Assembly: GCF_027627475.1 (NCBI RefSeq)
Contig: NZ_CP115484.1
Location: 6,118,501 to 6,182,500, forward strand
Direction: 5' to 3'
Length of the DNA: 64,000 nt
Origin: Paenibacillus sp. SYP-B4298
Lineage (GTDB): Bacteria; Bacillota; Bacilli; Paenibacillales; Paenibacillaceae
Made by a program: the position numbers and the translations under genes. The notes beneath the pieces are model-generated. The model did no database searches. It was given only the letters and a program-made list of their open reading frames with translations, and was not told the origin of the DNA. Below, piece after piece: positions 17,801 through 25,704 of this stretch (positions within the stretch are counted from its first letter, which is position 1; each line of letters opens with the position of its first letter).

Positions 17801-18140
17801 AGCTTCTATCGCGCAGGCTCTGGAGTTGGGCTGGATCGACGGATATGCTGATGGAAGCTTTCGTCCCGATCAGCCGATCAGCCGTGCGGAGATGGCTGTA
17901 GTGACCGCCAGGGCGCTAGGTATGCCTGCCAGCTCGCAGGAAGCTTCCACGGGCTTCAAGGATGATGCGCTCCTCCCTCCATGGGCGAAGTCAGCGATCC
18001 GAACGCTGCATGAACATCATATTGTAAGCGGACGTAGTGCCGGGCGCTTCGAGGCGCAGGAAGAGGCGACACGAGCAGAGGCGATAACGGTGCTATTACG
18101 GCTATTGGAGCATGTAGCGAAGGACGAAACGGTGAAGTAA
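14823..18140 (+). CDS. Cell-surface protein with GLUG, Ig-like, FIVAR, FN3 and three SLH domains
   Basis: A 1105-residue secreted protein. The signal peptide (IFRITLCCLLGTMLVPQGG) probably ends near residue 31 (TYA-EEA). Residues 110-285 carry four GLUG-type repeats (GGLVALLDGG, GGLAGVSNHS, GGLSGAQGEG, GGLVGHMVYG). A putative Ig-like (He_PIG) module follows at about 350-430, then a Big_2 domain (540-620), a FIVAR module (620-695), an FN3 domain (700-790) and a second FIVAR module (795-860). A Pro/Glu linker comes before three SLH domains (about 922-970, 981-1030, 1045-1095). The SLH set anchors proteins to pyruvylated secondary cell-wall polymer. The repeats suggest adhesion or polysaccharide binding; no catalytic domain is evident. 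The start has AAAGGAG upstream. Confidence 0.9.
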   Translation: MHLLRRIFRITLCCLLGTMLVPQGGWVAMTYAEEAAVPAERDGWVIVSTEQQLDYMNMHQEQYLDANIRLVKNLDLTGHRWLPFGGNEYAAYSGIFDGRGHTITGIVISGEREHAGFFGKVSGEIRNVGVVVDIQGGRYTGGLVALLDGGTIDRSFSQGRVQGGNGGNVSCTGGLAGVSNHSSITRSFSTAEVQSGTADNIYAGGLSGAQGEGFIRHSYATGYVHSPVTDNGYVFLGGLVGHMVYGTLEFSYASGKVGHTLLTTATMGGFLGVMFFSGSVNHAYFNLDANERLLGVGGDASGTDQKALGLSAAAMREALSFEGWDFDELWTIDGQVNDGYPYLRPAILTEELPQGRVGMRYEANADGVDGASGGLSWQASGLPGGLEMDGMGRITGLPEESGAFSVVLTATDRALRSTSATLQLVVVEPAPPIHGFAVHPGVALGSTSVSAEPQQAGTRFAYRLERTEAERPMRGEALPEGTAWYTPGGGAEADITDVRAGEYLILYETDGDGLIQRWSSLLLEATHIRQAVPVLGVRISEERLVLKEHGQGRQLTAIVEPDDATNSSVAWQSSHPDVAQIGETGWVKPGTPGTASIQVATVDGGYTATVLVTVQPDTAELTALITQAEDSLSLTEEGNSPGQYPTSARVKLGEAIAAAKVVAGYERATKDEVAEAVRELNAALTLYRSSEVPVPDAPVWTAGELSVMEGTTTSLKLAWPAAQAAAGISGYRIYKNDETVPVAVISSQEERIYVLTELSAGARYTLTVKAFNAAGEGTGLSIAAKTAADTSALLTTIQQALLRLDSTVEGARAGQFPPSAREMLRQAIAAAQEKTDAAAALQEEAAAATVKLEQAIAAYNETEISLAPPAPYYPSLTDGMEGGGRGPDDGKEAAAEPEPESEPAQAGEHSNPLDEEPHVQQGWQDVAGHWAEDAVKRALALQLVKGYPDQTFRPNRPVTRAEFIVMLARAMHPQAKGAALSFSDKEAIGAWTEASIAQALELGWIDGYADGSFRPDQPISRAEMAVVTARALGMPASSQEASTGFKDDALLPPWAKSAIRTLHEHHIVSGRSAGRFEAQEEATRAEAITVLLRLLEHVAKDETVK

Positions 18141-18156
18141 CTCACTTTGGGCAAAG

Positions 18157-18206
18157 CGAAGGGGCTGTTCCACAAGTCAGGTATGACTTGCGGCATAGCC
18201 CCTTCG
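18157..18206 (+). terminator. Two-part hairpin after the SLH gene
   Basis: Outer arms CGAAGGGGCT (18157-18166) and AGCCCCTTCG (18197-18206) enclose an inner perfect stem CAAGTCA/TGACTTG (18173-18190). There is no U tract, so it may stabilise or terminate the SLH mRNA. Confidence 0.55.
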
Positions 18207-18397
18207 TGCCTATGCCATGAGGAGGCTCGCACAAGCTGCTGGGGGTCAAAATAAAGACACACAATTGACAAATTGTCAGAAAATTCTTATAATAGATACA
18301 TAGATCACATTCGCAAGGGTGGATCGTGATAGGAATCACAGTATGGAATACATTCTGCGCCCGCTTGCCGGACGCTTCATGTGAGGAGAGGATCACA

Positions 18398-18541
18398 ATG
18401 ACAAGACAATCAAGCGAGAGATGGAATAACTGGAAGGCCCTGATGACCGGTATGGGGTTTGGTGTCTTCGGCATTGTGATGCTGCCCTACCTCATCTATA
18501 AGACGGTGAAGAATGTCAGCGATACCGGCCTGTTCTTCTAA
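18398..18541 (+). CDS. Small single-span membrane protein, unknown function
   Basis: A 47-residue protein. The hydrophilic N-terminus MTRQSSERWNNWK is followed by one transmembrane segment (GFGVFGIVMLPYLIYK) and a short polar tail. The ATG at 18398 follows GAGGAGAGG with optimal spacing. The same frame is open further upstream but without a ribosome binding site. I do not recognise the family. The gene is alone between the SLH gene and a convergent terminator. Confidence 0.6.
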   Translation: MTRQSSERWNNWKALMTGMGFGVFGIVMLPYLIYKTVKNVSDTGLFF

Positions 18542-18590
18542 GCCACATGTAGCTGTATTCTCTAGCTGCGAATGGCAACAATAATAGAGA

Positions 18591-18640
18591 AAGGCTCCGC
18601 CCGAACGGCCTTGCGGCTGACTCAGGCGGAGCCTTTTCTT
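18591..18640. terminator. Bidirectional terminator
   Basis: Arms AAGGCTCCGCC (18591-18601) and GGCGGAGCCTT (18625-18635) are followed by TTCTT. It serves the small membrane protein gene and the convergent alcohol dehydrogenase gene. Confidence 0.85.
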
Positions 18641-18649
18641 AACGAGATA

Positions 18650-19810
18650 TTACAGGGAGGCGCGGTAGATGGCCAGCACGTCCTCGCGCTGCAGCTTCTT
18701 GAAGTGGCCGAACGATCCGAACAGCATCGCCTTATCAGCCATCAGCTCCAGCTTGTCATCGCCGATCTCATAGTCTGCCAGCCGTGACGGGGCACCAATC
18801 GATGTCCAGAAGTCACGCAGTGCCTGAATGCCCTCAAGCGCGGTCTCGCGGTCGCTCTTGCCGGCAGGGTCGATGCCGAACACATTGACAGCGAACTGCT
18901 TGAAGCGTGCTACCCCTTCATCCAGCACATGTTCCATCCAGCTCGGGAACAGAATTGCCAGGCCGCCGCCATGCGGAATATCGTAGACGGCACTGACGGC
19001 ATGCTCTATGTTATGGGTCGCCCAATCGCCGGTGATGCCCATCGACAGCGTGCCGTTCAAAGCCAGCGTGCCTGAATATAGAATGGTCTCGCGATGCTCA
19101 TAGCTCTCCAGGTTGTCCAGCAGCTTCGGTGCGGTCGCAATTACGGTACGCAGGATCGCTTCACTGAAGCCGTCCTGTACGAGAGTATTGCCGGTATGGT
19201 TGAAATATTGCTCGAATACATGCGACATGATGTCGACCATGCCATAGATGGTCTGATCACGCGGTACAGAGAATGTAAAGATCGGATCAAGAATGGAGAA
19301 CTGCGGGAAGACGAGCGCGCTGCCCCAGCCGAGCTTCTCCTGTGTCTCCCAATTGGTAATGACCGAGTTCACATTCATCTCGGAGCCGGTAGCGGCCAGA
19401 GTCAGCACGGTGCCGAGCGGAAGAGCGGCTGTAGCGGACTGCTTGCCGGAGATAACATCCCATACTTCGCCCTCCATCTTGGCAGCGACTGCAATCGCTT
19501 TGACGCAGTCGATGACGCTGCCGCCGCCGACCGCGAGGATGAAGTCGATGTTCTGCTCTTTGCAGATCGCTGCTCCTTTATGTACGGTGGTCAGTCGCGG
19601 GTTGGGCTCGACGCCGCCAAACTCGGCGAGATGGCTGACATGAGGCCGCAGCAGGGAGACGACCTGATCATACAAGCCGTTACGCTTGATGCTGCCGCCG
19701 CCATATACGAGCAGCACGCGGGCTTGTTGCGGGATTTGAGAGGTAAGCTGCGCAAGAGTGCCTTTGCCGAAAATAAGGCGGGTCGGGTTCTGATAAACAA
19801 ATGCTTTCAC
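18650..19810 (-). CDS. Iron-containing alcohol dehydrogenase (butanol dehydrogenase type)
   Basis: A 386-residue group III alcohol dehydrogenase close to Bacillus YugJ/YugK and clostridial BdhA. The Rossmann part includes [18 protein letters not shown] and [17 protein letters not shown]. The iron-binding half keeps the Asp/His ligands in [15 protein letters not shown] and [17 protein letters not shown]. It reduces aldehydes such as butyraldehyde with NAD(P)H. I choose GTG at 19810: the plus-strand bases read as GGAGG seven bases upstream on the minus strand, and the resulting [15 protein letters not shown] start matches the family. The frame continues 93 nt upstream to 19903, but no ATG there has a ribosome binding site. 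Confidence 0.9.
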   Translation of the reverse strand: MKAFVYQNPTRLIFGKGTLAQLTSQIPQQARVLLVYGGGSIKRNGLYDQVVSLLRPHVSHLAEFGGVEPNPRLTTVHKGAAICKEQNIDFILAVGGGSVIDCVKAIAVAAKMEGEVWDVISGKQSATAALPLGTVLTLAATGSEMNVNSVITNWETQEKLGWGSALVFPQFSILDPIFTFSVPRDQTIYGMVDIMSHVFEQYFNHTGNTLVQDGFSEAILRTVIATAPKLLDNLESYEHRETILYSGTLALNGTLSMGITGDWATHNIEHAVSAVYDIPHGGGLAILFPSWMEHVLDEGVARFKQFAVNVFGIDPAGKSDRETALEGIQALRDFWTSIGAPSRLADYEIGDDKLELMADKAMLFGSFGHFKKLQREDVLAIYRASL

Positions 19811-20090
19811 TGCAATTCCTCCACTCATGGTTTGGTAATCGGGATGGCTCCATTGTCTTAAAGGCAGCAGACTGTCCTTATGTTCACACTGTAACCGATA
19901 CAACTAAAAATCTCAACTTTTGCTTGGGTACCTGGGGCACGGATCGGCATGCAAGAGGCGCACACTCGAAAGACACAGGTTTACATTAGCGTAGAGATCA
20001 AGGTATAGTTTATGAAGGAGTGCTGCTTCGCCCATCCAGGCCAGCGGCAGTCATTTTGCTTGATTGGTAAAATTAAAGGAGGAAGCGCGA

Positions 20091-20603
20091 ATTAACATTA
20101 CATTGGATCGTCAATTGCTGCACACATTGAGTGATGAAAGACTGAGCTGGGTTTGTGCCGAGCCTGCTCTGCTGCAGATGAAAGCGCGGGATATGGAGAC
20201 CAAAAGGGCCGTGTTGGACGGGCTAGAGCCTGAGCAGCGGGCCTTGTGCATGTTCTGGGTGTACTATGGTCATGCTGTGAAATCGAGGCTGGAGTTCTAC
20301 TCCTGGACGTCGTACTTGATGGAGGAGCCTGGCTACTGGGAAGGGGTACGCGGCAGCCTGAGCTTCTATGGTGATGAAGACATGCTCGCCATCCTGCAGC
20401 AAACGCGCCACCTGCTGGAGGATCGCCGCGAGCGAGCTTCTGATCCGGGCAGCGCCTGGCTGAGCGAGCTGGGGGATGATTCCGTTCCCGATGAAGCGGC
20501 AGAAGCACTGTACAAGCGATGGTTGGGGGTAGCCCCGCTTAGTCTGCGGCGAATTGCCGATCATATTCGTGCGAACTCCTCTATATATGCAGAGTTTGCC
20601 TAG
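20091..20603 (+). CDS. Unrecognised protein, probable AUU start
   Basis: About 170 residues, soluble and rich in Trp, Tyr and acidic residues (FWVYYGHAVKSRLEFYSW, WLSELGDDSVPDEAAEAL). I do not recognise the family. The start is the odd point. A perfect AAAGGAGG (20075-20082) is followed after eight bases by ATT (20091), in frame with the whole ORF. The upstream TTG (20064) has no ribosome binding site, and the next TTG (20103) lies 20 bases from it. A 27-codon upstream ORF (20012-20095) ends across the ATT and could couple translation. It lies between divergent and convergent genes, so there is no operon partner. Confidence 0.6.
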   Translation: MNITLDRQLLHTLSDERLSWVCAEPALLQMKARDMETKRAVLDGLEPEQRALCMFWVYYGHAVKSRLEFYSWTSYLMEEPGYWEGVRGSLSFYGDEDMLAILQQTRHLLEDRRERASDPGSAWLSELGDDSVPDEAAEALYKRWLGVAPLSLRRIADHIRANSSIYAEFA

Positions 20604-20637
20604 AGTGTTTATTTAAACTCCGGCAGGGGCAAAAGAC

Positions 20638-20674
20638 GCCCCATGCGGCTTGTAGTCTGAAGCTCGCATGGGGC
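20638..20674. terminator. Bidirectional terminator
   Basis: Perfect arms GCCCCATGCG (20638-20647) and CGCATGGGGC (20665-20674) lie between two convergent genes. Confidence 0.75.
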
Positions 20675-20687
20675 TACGTATCGTTAC

Positions 20688-21968
20688 TTATTCAAAGCGG
20701 AATTTGCCGATGCGATTCTGCAGCGCAGCAGTCATGTTGTGCAGCTCCTGGGAGGCGGCGGCAACCTCCTGCACCATGCCGTTCTGCTCCTGTACGGAAG
20801 AGGCGATGCTGCTGAGCTTGGCAGCGTTATCACCCGCAGCATCGGATACCTGCTCCGCCCCGGCTAATATGGCCTTCATCTTGTCCGATTGCTCCTCGAT
20901 CAGGGCAGCTACATTATCTACAGCTTCGACGGTGCGCTGCACGGAATCTGCGATCGCCTGCAACTGACCAATGCCAGTGCGCGTCTTCTCCGCTTCAAGC
21001 TCTGTCGTCTCGGCCTGCTGCTCCATACGGTGAACAGCAACAGAGAGATCCTTCTGAATCTCATCGATCAGGCTGCCAATGTTCTGTACCTCTGTCGTAC
21101 TATGATTCGCCAGCTTGCGAATTTCGATCGCGACAACTTGAAAGCCTTGTCCATGCTCGCCCGCATGTGCGGCCTCGATCGAGGCGTTCAACGCGAGCAG
21201 ATGCGTGCGGGCGGATATATCCTCGACTACATCGATGATTTCTCCGATCTTGTCCGCATGCTCCTCCAGCTTCTTCACAATTCGGGTCGTCTCAGCGCCT
21301 TCCTTGCTCAGCCGATCCATGGTTTCAGATACGGATTGTATCACTTCACTACTGCTGCTCATCGATTCCAGCATGACGCTGGCATCCGATTGGGCTGAGA
21401 CTGTGCGAGTGCGGGCTTCAGCGGACAGGCTGGCAATCTCCTCTATCGTCTTGTACATCGACAGCGACAGCTCAGCCTGAATGTCTGTATTGCGCGAGAT
21501 GGCGTCGACACGTTCTGTAATCTGGGTCAGCAGGCTGGCTGCTTGTTCTGCGGCATGACTCAGCATGCCGACCTCACCGGTAGCATGGGAGGAGTGACTA
21601 TTAATGTCCCGCACGATGCTGCGCAGGCTTGTCAGCATTTCATTGAAGGAGGACGATAACTGCATCAGCTCATCTCGTGATTGCGGGATGTCGACATCTG
21701 CTGTCAGATTGCCTTGCGCGGCGATCTCGGCGGCATGTCGAAGCGCATTCAAAGGTTTGACGAGCATTCTGGCAGTCAGCCAACCGAGCAGTCCGGTCCA
21801 GAACACGCCGGCGGCAAAGGTCAGCAGGGTGAATAGCCAAGAGTTCATGTCGGGCGCAATGTAGTCTTTGAGGAAATAAATAAAAAATGCGCTCGTTCCG
21901 TAGGTAATCGTGGCGACAAGTGCGATTCCTGCCACAATCTTTCTTACCAGACTAAAGGTCACGCTCAT
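20688..21968 (-). CDS. Methyl-accepting chemotaxis protein with minimal extracellular domain
   Basis: A 426-residue chemoreceptor. Two transmembrane helices (about residues 10-32 and 44-68) are separated by only a dozen polar residues, so there is no extracellular ligand domain. A HAMP domain ([25 protein letters not shown]) follows, then a full signalling domain whose tip reads [28 protein letters not shown]. Such receptors usually sense membrane state, energy or a partner protein. The start (21968) has GGGGGCC upstream on the minus strand. It is divergent from the FNT-lactate dehydrogenase operon, which could hint at aerotaxis-like or energy sensing; that is inference only. Confidence 0.9.
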   Translation of the reverse strand: MSVTFSLVRKIVAGIALVATITYGTSAFFIYFLKDYIAPDMNSWLFTLLTFAAGVFWTGLLGWLTARMLVKPLNALRHAAEIAAQGNLTADVDIPQSRDELMQLSSSFNEMLTSLRSIVRDINSHSSHATGEVGMLSHAAEQAASLLTQITERVDAISRNTDIQAELSLSMYKTIEEIASLSAEARTRTVSAQSDASVMLESMSSSSEVIQSVSETMDRLSKEGAETTRIVKKLEEHADKIGEIIDVVEDISARTHLLALNASIEAAHAGEHGQGFQVVAIEIRKLANHSTTEVQNIGSLIDEIQKDLSVAVHRMEQQAETTELEAEKTRTGIGQLQAIADSVQRTVEAVDNVAALIEEQSDKMKAILAGAEQVSDAAGDNAAKLSSIASSVQEQNGMVQEVAAASQELHNMTAALQNRIGKFRFE

Positions 21969-22127
21969 TGTTATAAGGCCCCCAAATCAGTTATTGGTTT
22001 TCGGTTAGCCAGTGGTGTATGTGCCACTTCTACTATTGTACACAACAATAGGGATTATTGCCCATATTTATCTGTCAAATCTCCTAAATTATCTCAGGTA
22101 TTTATATCACATGCGCTGTGGAAGCAC

Positions 22128-22171
22128 TGTGAAAATAATCACATCAAATGTTGCAAAAACTATGGTAATAT
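22128..22171 (+). promoter_or_regulatory. FNR/CRP-type site and promoter of the FNT-ldh operon
   Basis: TGTGAAAATAATCACA (22128-22143) is a perfect TGTGA-N6-TCACA site. An extended -10 TGGTAATAT ends at 22171, placing the site centre near -42 from the expected start, the classic class II activator position. No -35 is needed. The rest of the 21969-22286 gap also holds CTATTGT-N5-ACAATAG (22033-22051), near the divergent chemoreceptor start. Confidence 0.6.
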
Positions 22172-22286
22172 AAGTTCAACAGAAGATAGCGCTATGTGGT
22201 CTGGGTTGACCAGGCAGCATGAAATATAGGTTGGCGCCATCATCAGCAAGGAGCCGCATGCTCGAATTGCATAAGGGGTTGATTGT

Positions 22287-23069
22287 ATGGAGACAGAACC
22301 ATTGCGCCAAGTCGAGAAGCTAGCGCTGAAGAAGCTGAAGATTTTCAAGCAGAGCCGGCTCCGCTATCTGTCGCGGTCGATGCTGGCGAGCATGTTTATC
22401 GGTTTTGGCGTGATTGTCGCGTTCAAGACGGGGAACTATTTCTATATGGAGCACTCCCCCTTCACCTATCCGATGGCGGCGCTGACCTTCGGGGCAGCGA
22501 TTATCCTCATATCGTATGGGGGCGGGGATTTATTTACAGGCAATACGTTCTACTACAGCTTTGCCGCGCTGCGCAAGAAGATGCGCTGGCCGGATGTGCT
22601 CAAGCTGTGGGCTACCAGCTATACGGGGAATATATTGGGCGCAGCCGTGTTTGCCCTGCTGATTCTGACGACGGGGCTGTTTAATGAAAGCTCGGTTAAC
22701 GGATTTTTGCTCAGTGTGGTGGAGAAGAAGCTGCATGCGCCTACGATGGAGCTGTTCTTCCGCGCGATCCTCTGTAATTGGCTCGTCTGTCTCGCCTTCT
22801 TCATACCGATGTCCTTCAAGGAGGACGGGGCGAAGATGTTTGCGATGATGCTGTTTGTGTTCTGCTTCTTCATCTCCGGCTATGAACACAGCATCGCCAA
22901 TATGTGTACCTTTGCCATTGCGCTAGTGCTGAACCATCCGGGTACGATTACATGGGGCGGAGTCATACATAATCTGGTCCCTGTAACGATAGGCAATATT
23001 ATTGGCGGCAGCGTGCTGATGTCGGTCATGTATCATTATGTCAATAAACCATTCTATGAGGAGCAATAG
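22287..23069 (+). CDS. Formate/nitrite transporter (FNT) family channel
   Basis: A 260-residue membrane protein with six hydrophobic segments and FNT signatures: the small-residue half-helix loop ILISYGGGDLFTGNTFYYSF, and a second loop in GYEHSIANMCTF carrying the conserved central His. FNT proteins form pentameric channels for formate, nitrite, hydrosulfide or lactate with proton coupling. The next gene, 13 bp downstream, is L-lactate dehydrogenase and both sit behind an FNR-type site, so lactate export is the best guess for the substrate. Formate or nitrite remain possible, because selectivity cannot be read from the motifs visible here. Start ATG with AAGGGG upstream. Confidence 0.88.
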   Translation: METEPLRQVEKLALKKLKIFKQSRLRYLSRSMLASMFIGFGVIVAFKTGNYFYMEHSPFTYPMAALTFGAAIILISYGGGDLFTGNTFYYSFAALRKKMRWPDVLKLWATSYTGNILGAAVFALLILTTGLFNESSVNGFLLSVVEKKLHAPTMELFFRAILCNWLVCLAFFIPMSFKEDGAKMFAMMLFVFCFFISGYEHSIANMCTFAIALVLNHPGTITWGGVIHNLVPVTIGNIIGGSVLMSVMYHYVNKPFYEEQ

Positions 23070-23082
23070 GAGGATTTCCACG

Positions 23083-23997
23083 ATGAAAAAATCGAGAATT
23101 GTTATTATAGGAGCCGGAGCTGTCGGCTCGACAACGGCTTTCACATTGCTGCTGCGCAACCGTGCAGATGAGCTGGTTCTGATCGACGCCGATTCCGACA
23201 AGGCTGCGGGCGATGCGCTCGACATGAACCACGGCCTGCCGTTTATCGGCGGCGGCAAAGTATGGGCGGGCACCTATTCGGATTGCCGTGATGCGGACAT
23301 TATCGTCATTACGGCGGGAGCGGCTCAGCGCAAGGGAGAAACGCGGATCGAGCTGCTCAAGCGCAATGCGTCGATTCTGGAGAGCATCATCTCTCAGGTG
23401 CAGGTGCATGCGACTAATGCGATCCTGCTCCTCGCCTCCAATCCGGTGGATATTATGAGTTATCTGACGTTCAAGCGCATCGGCTGGCCAGTGAATCGGG
23501 TTATCGGCTCGGGCACGCTGCTGGACAGCGGCCGATTCCGCTATCTGATTGGCGAGAAGCTGAGAATCGACCCGCGCAGTGTGCATGCGCACATCGTCGG
23601 CGAGCACGGGGATTCGGAGCTGCCGCTGTGGAGTCTGGCGAATGTCGCTGGCACGGAGCTGAAGCTGAATGCGACGGAGAAGGAAGAAATCTACACCAAC
23701 ACCCGTGACGCGGCCTACCAGATCATTCAAGCGAAGGGTGCCACCTATTACGCCATCGCGCTGGCGCTTGACCGGATCTGTACGGCGATTCTGCGCGATG
23801 AGGGCGCTGTGCTGAATGTATCGACGCTGCTGACTGATTATCACGGCATCTCGGATGTGTACCTGGGCGTGCCATGCATCGTTGACCGTCAAGGCGTGCG
23901 CGAGGTGCTGGACCTGCCGATCTCCGAGGAGGAGAGAGAGCTGCTGCACAAATCGGCTAACAAGCTGAAGGAGCTGAACAGCTCGCTGGGGCTGTAG
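23083..23997 (+). CDS. ldh: L-lactate dehydrogenase
   Basis: A 304-residue NAD-dependent LDH. It has the Rossmann motif GAGAVGST, substrate loop AGAAQRKGETR with Gln (lactate specificity; malate dehydrogenases carry Arg there), GSGTLLDSGRFR with the substrate-binding Arg, and the catalytic His in VGEHGDSE (His175). It converts pyruvate and NADH to L-lactate and NAD in fermentation. The ATG at 23083 follows AGGAGG and lies 13 bp after the FNT gene, giving a two-gene operon. The length is slightly short of the usual 310-320 residues, from a compact C-terminus. Confidence 0.93.
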   Translation: MKKSRIVIIGAGAVGSTTAFTLLLRNRADELVLIDADSDKAAGDALDMNHGLPFIGGGKVWAGTYSDCRDADIIVITAGAAQRKGETRIELLKRNASILESIISQVQVHATNAILLLASNPVDIMSYLTFKRIGWPVNRVIGSGTLLDSGRFRYLIGEKLRIDPRSVHAHIVGEHGDSELPLWSLANVAGTELKLNATEKEEIYTNTRDAAYQIIQAKGATYYAIALALDRICTAILRDEGAVLNVSTLLTDYHGISDVYLGVPCIVDRQGVREVLDLPISEEERELLHKSANKLKELNSSLGL

Positions 23998-24025
23998 GCG
24001 GCAAAGGTTAACTAATATAAGAAAG

Positions 24026-24062
24026 ACGACTTGTCCATGCTAGGCTGGGCAAGTCGTTTTTT
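24026..24062 (+). terminator. Terminator of the FNT-ldh operon
   Basis: Arms ACGACTTGTCC (24026-24036) and GGGCAAGTCGT (24047-24057, one G-U pair) are followed by a run of six T. Confidence 0.92.
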
Positions 24063-24099
24063 CATATATGAGCATATTCACCCAATAAGCCGCTGGAGG

Positions 24100-25704
24100 C
24101 TAGATGGATTTGCGGTATTCCGCTGGCGATGTGCCCATCAGGTTGCGGAACAGTTTAATGAAGTAACTAGGGTTGTCGTAGCCCAATTGATCGGCAATCT
24201 CTATCACCGATAGGTTGGATTGATTCAGTAATTCGCAGGCTCGCTCCATCTTGCAGCGGGTGACATATTCGATAAAGGTTGAGCCCGTATCGAGCTTGAA
24301 TACCCGGCTGAAGTGGGTGGGGTTGAGCCCCACCTTTTTGGCGATGGCATCCATACTGATCTTCTCGCCGAGATGTGTCAGCACATAGCGCTGCGCCTCG
24401 GCTACCTCTTTCCTTATCGAGGGTCTCCACATGGTGTGGACATTCTTGATCTTCTCAAGCAGAAACTTCTCCAGCCATGCCATTAGCTCCTCTAGCGTCT
24501 CCACACTTCGAAGCGTCTGCTGATTGAGCTCGCTGTCGAAGTTGGTTACGAATTGCTGCATGACCGTAAATTTCAGTTCCAGCTCCATGACCATCTTGAG
24601 CATCCAGCTCTTCAGACTCTCGACCGGATACCTGTGTGTCTGCAGCTCCTGGCTCAAGATCGACAGAAACGATGCGACGCGGTCGCAATCTTCCCGCTGG
24701 ATGCTCTCCCGCAGCTCCTGGACGGTGCGAGCGTAGTGGAGGAAGAGATCCTCTGTAGTTGTCGGCAGGCTTACTGCCTTCTGGATCGATGCTTCTCCTC
24801 CATAGAAACGCAAGCTTTGATTGGACAACAAGGCCTGAATTTGTTTTTTGAGCTGCTTCAACTCCTGCTCAGCCTCTCCATAGAAGAAAGTCAGGCTCAC
24901 CTTCAGATGTCGGTATAGGTCAAGCTGCGCCTTCTGGAGCGCCGTTCGGAGCTCTTCATGACGATTGCGGACGAGTGTATAAGGAAAAGGAACCAGCAGG
25001 ACATACCGCCGCTCCGACAAGGAAAACAAGAGGACGTCTTCTACCTTGAGCGCCTCCTGCAGGGCGTTATCGATGACAAACTGCATGTTGGACGAGCTGC
25101 CAAACCGTTGCTCCAGCTCACGGGCGCGATCTGGAAACGCAATGACCGGCATGTAGGGGGTGTCCCTGTGCAGCTTGATGCCCATGCTGTTGGCCTGCTC
25201 GATCCATTCTGCTCCATCCCATAGCGGCTGCTCCAGAAACATCTGCATCCATCGGCTTCGTATGGCCGCATGGTTGCTCTCCACCATTCGCTGCAGGTTG
25301 TGGATCGACTGTCGGCTTTGGCGGGCATTGTCCAGCCGTAGAACCGCTTCTGTCAACACCGCTGTCACCTGCTCCAGCTCCAGACTCTCCTTGAGAATGT
25401 AGTCCGAGACATTTAATTTGACCGCTTGTTGCGCATAATGAAACTCCTCGTGGCAGGAGAGGATGATCGCTTGCAGCTCCGGGTTGGCTTCCTTGGCTTT
25501 CTGGATCAGGGTAAGGCCGTCCATTGCGGGCATGCCTATATCTGTCAACAGGATGTCGGGTTGCTGCGCCTGACAGACCTCCCACGCTTCTTCGCCATCT
25601 GCGCAAGCGGCGATCAATTCAAGATTCAATTGCGTCCAGGGAATGCTGCACTCCAGATATTCCAGGACGGGCAATTGGTCATCCGCCATGACGACTTTAT
25701 ACAT
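24100..25704 (-). CDS. YesN-type response regulator, AraC family
   Basis: A 534-residue regulator. The receiver domain (residues 1-120) has VVMADDQ, phospho-Asp in ILLTDIGMPAMDG and Lys in YILKES. A long central region follows, then a C-terminal AraC double HTH (SMDAIAKKVGLNPTHFSRVF and SVIEIADQLGYDNPSYFIKLF). It pairs with the YesM kinase encoded just upstream; the two frames overlap by 8 bp. The ATG at 25704 has GGAGGAGG five bases before it and gives MYKVVMADDQ, so the seven extra upstream codons of the frame are rejected. The divergent glucuronide importer and beta-glucuronidase genes are its likely targets. Confidence 0.92.
   Translation of the reverse strand: MYKVVMADDQLPVLEYLECSIPWTQLNLELIAACADGEEAWEVCQAQQPDILLTDIGMPAMDGLTLIQKAKEANPELQAIILSCHEEFHYAQQAVKLNVSDYILKESLELEQVTAVLTEAVLRLDNARQSRQSIHNLQRMVESNHAAIRSRWMQMFLEQPLWDGAEWIEQANSMGIKLHRDTPYMPVIAFPDRARELEQRFGSSSNMQFVIDNALQEALKVEDVLLFSLSERRYVLLVPFPYTLVRNRHEELRTALQKAQLDLYRHLKVSLTFFYGEAEQELKQLKKQIQALLSNQSLRFYGGEASIQKAVSLPTTTEDLFLHYARTVQELRESIQREDCDRVASFLSILSQELQTHRYPVESLKSWMLKMVMELELKFTVMQQFVTNFDSELNQQTLRSVETLEELMAWLEKFLLEKIKNVHTMWRPSIRKEVAEAQRYVLTHLGEKISMDAIAKKVGLNPTHFSRVFKLDTGSTFIEYVTRCKMERACELLNQSNLSVIEIADQLGYDNPSYFIKLFRNLMGTSPAEYRKSI

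Noticed and set aside
20012-20095. A 27-codon ORF as a coding gene
   Set aside because: Only a weak AAGG lies upstream and the peptide matches nothing known. It is kept only as a possible coupling element for the next gene.
24026-24062. Possible small RNA at the ldh hairpin
   Set aside because: The perfect stem followed by six T directly after ldh is fully explained as an intrinsic terminator.
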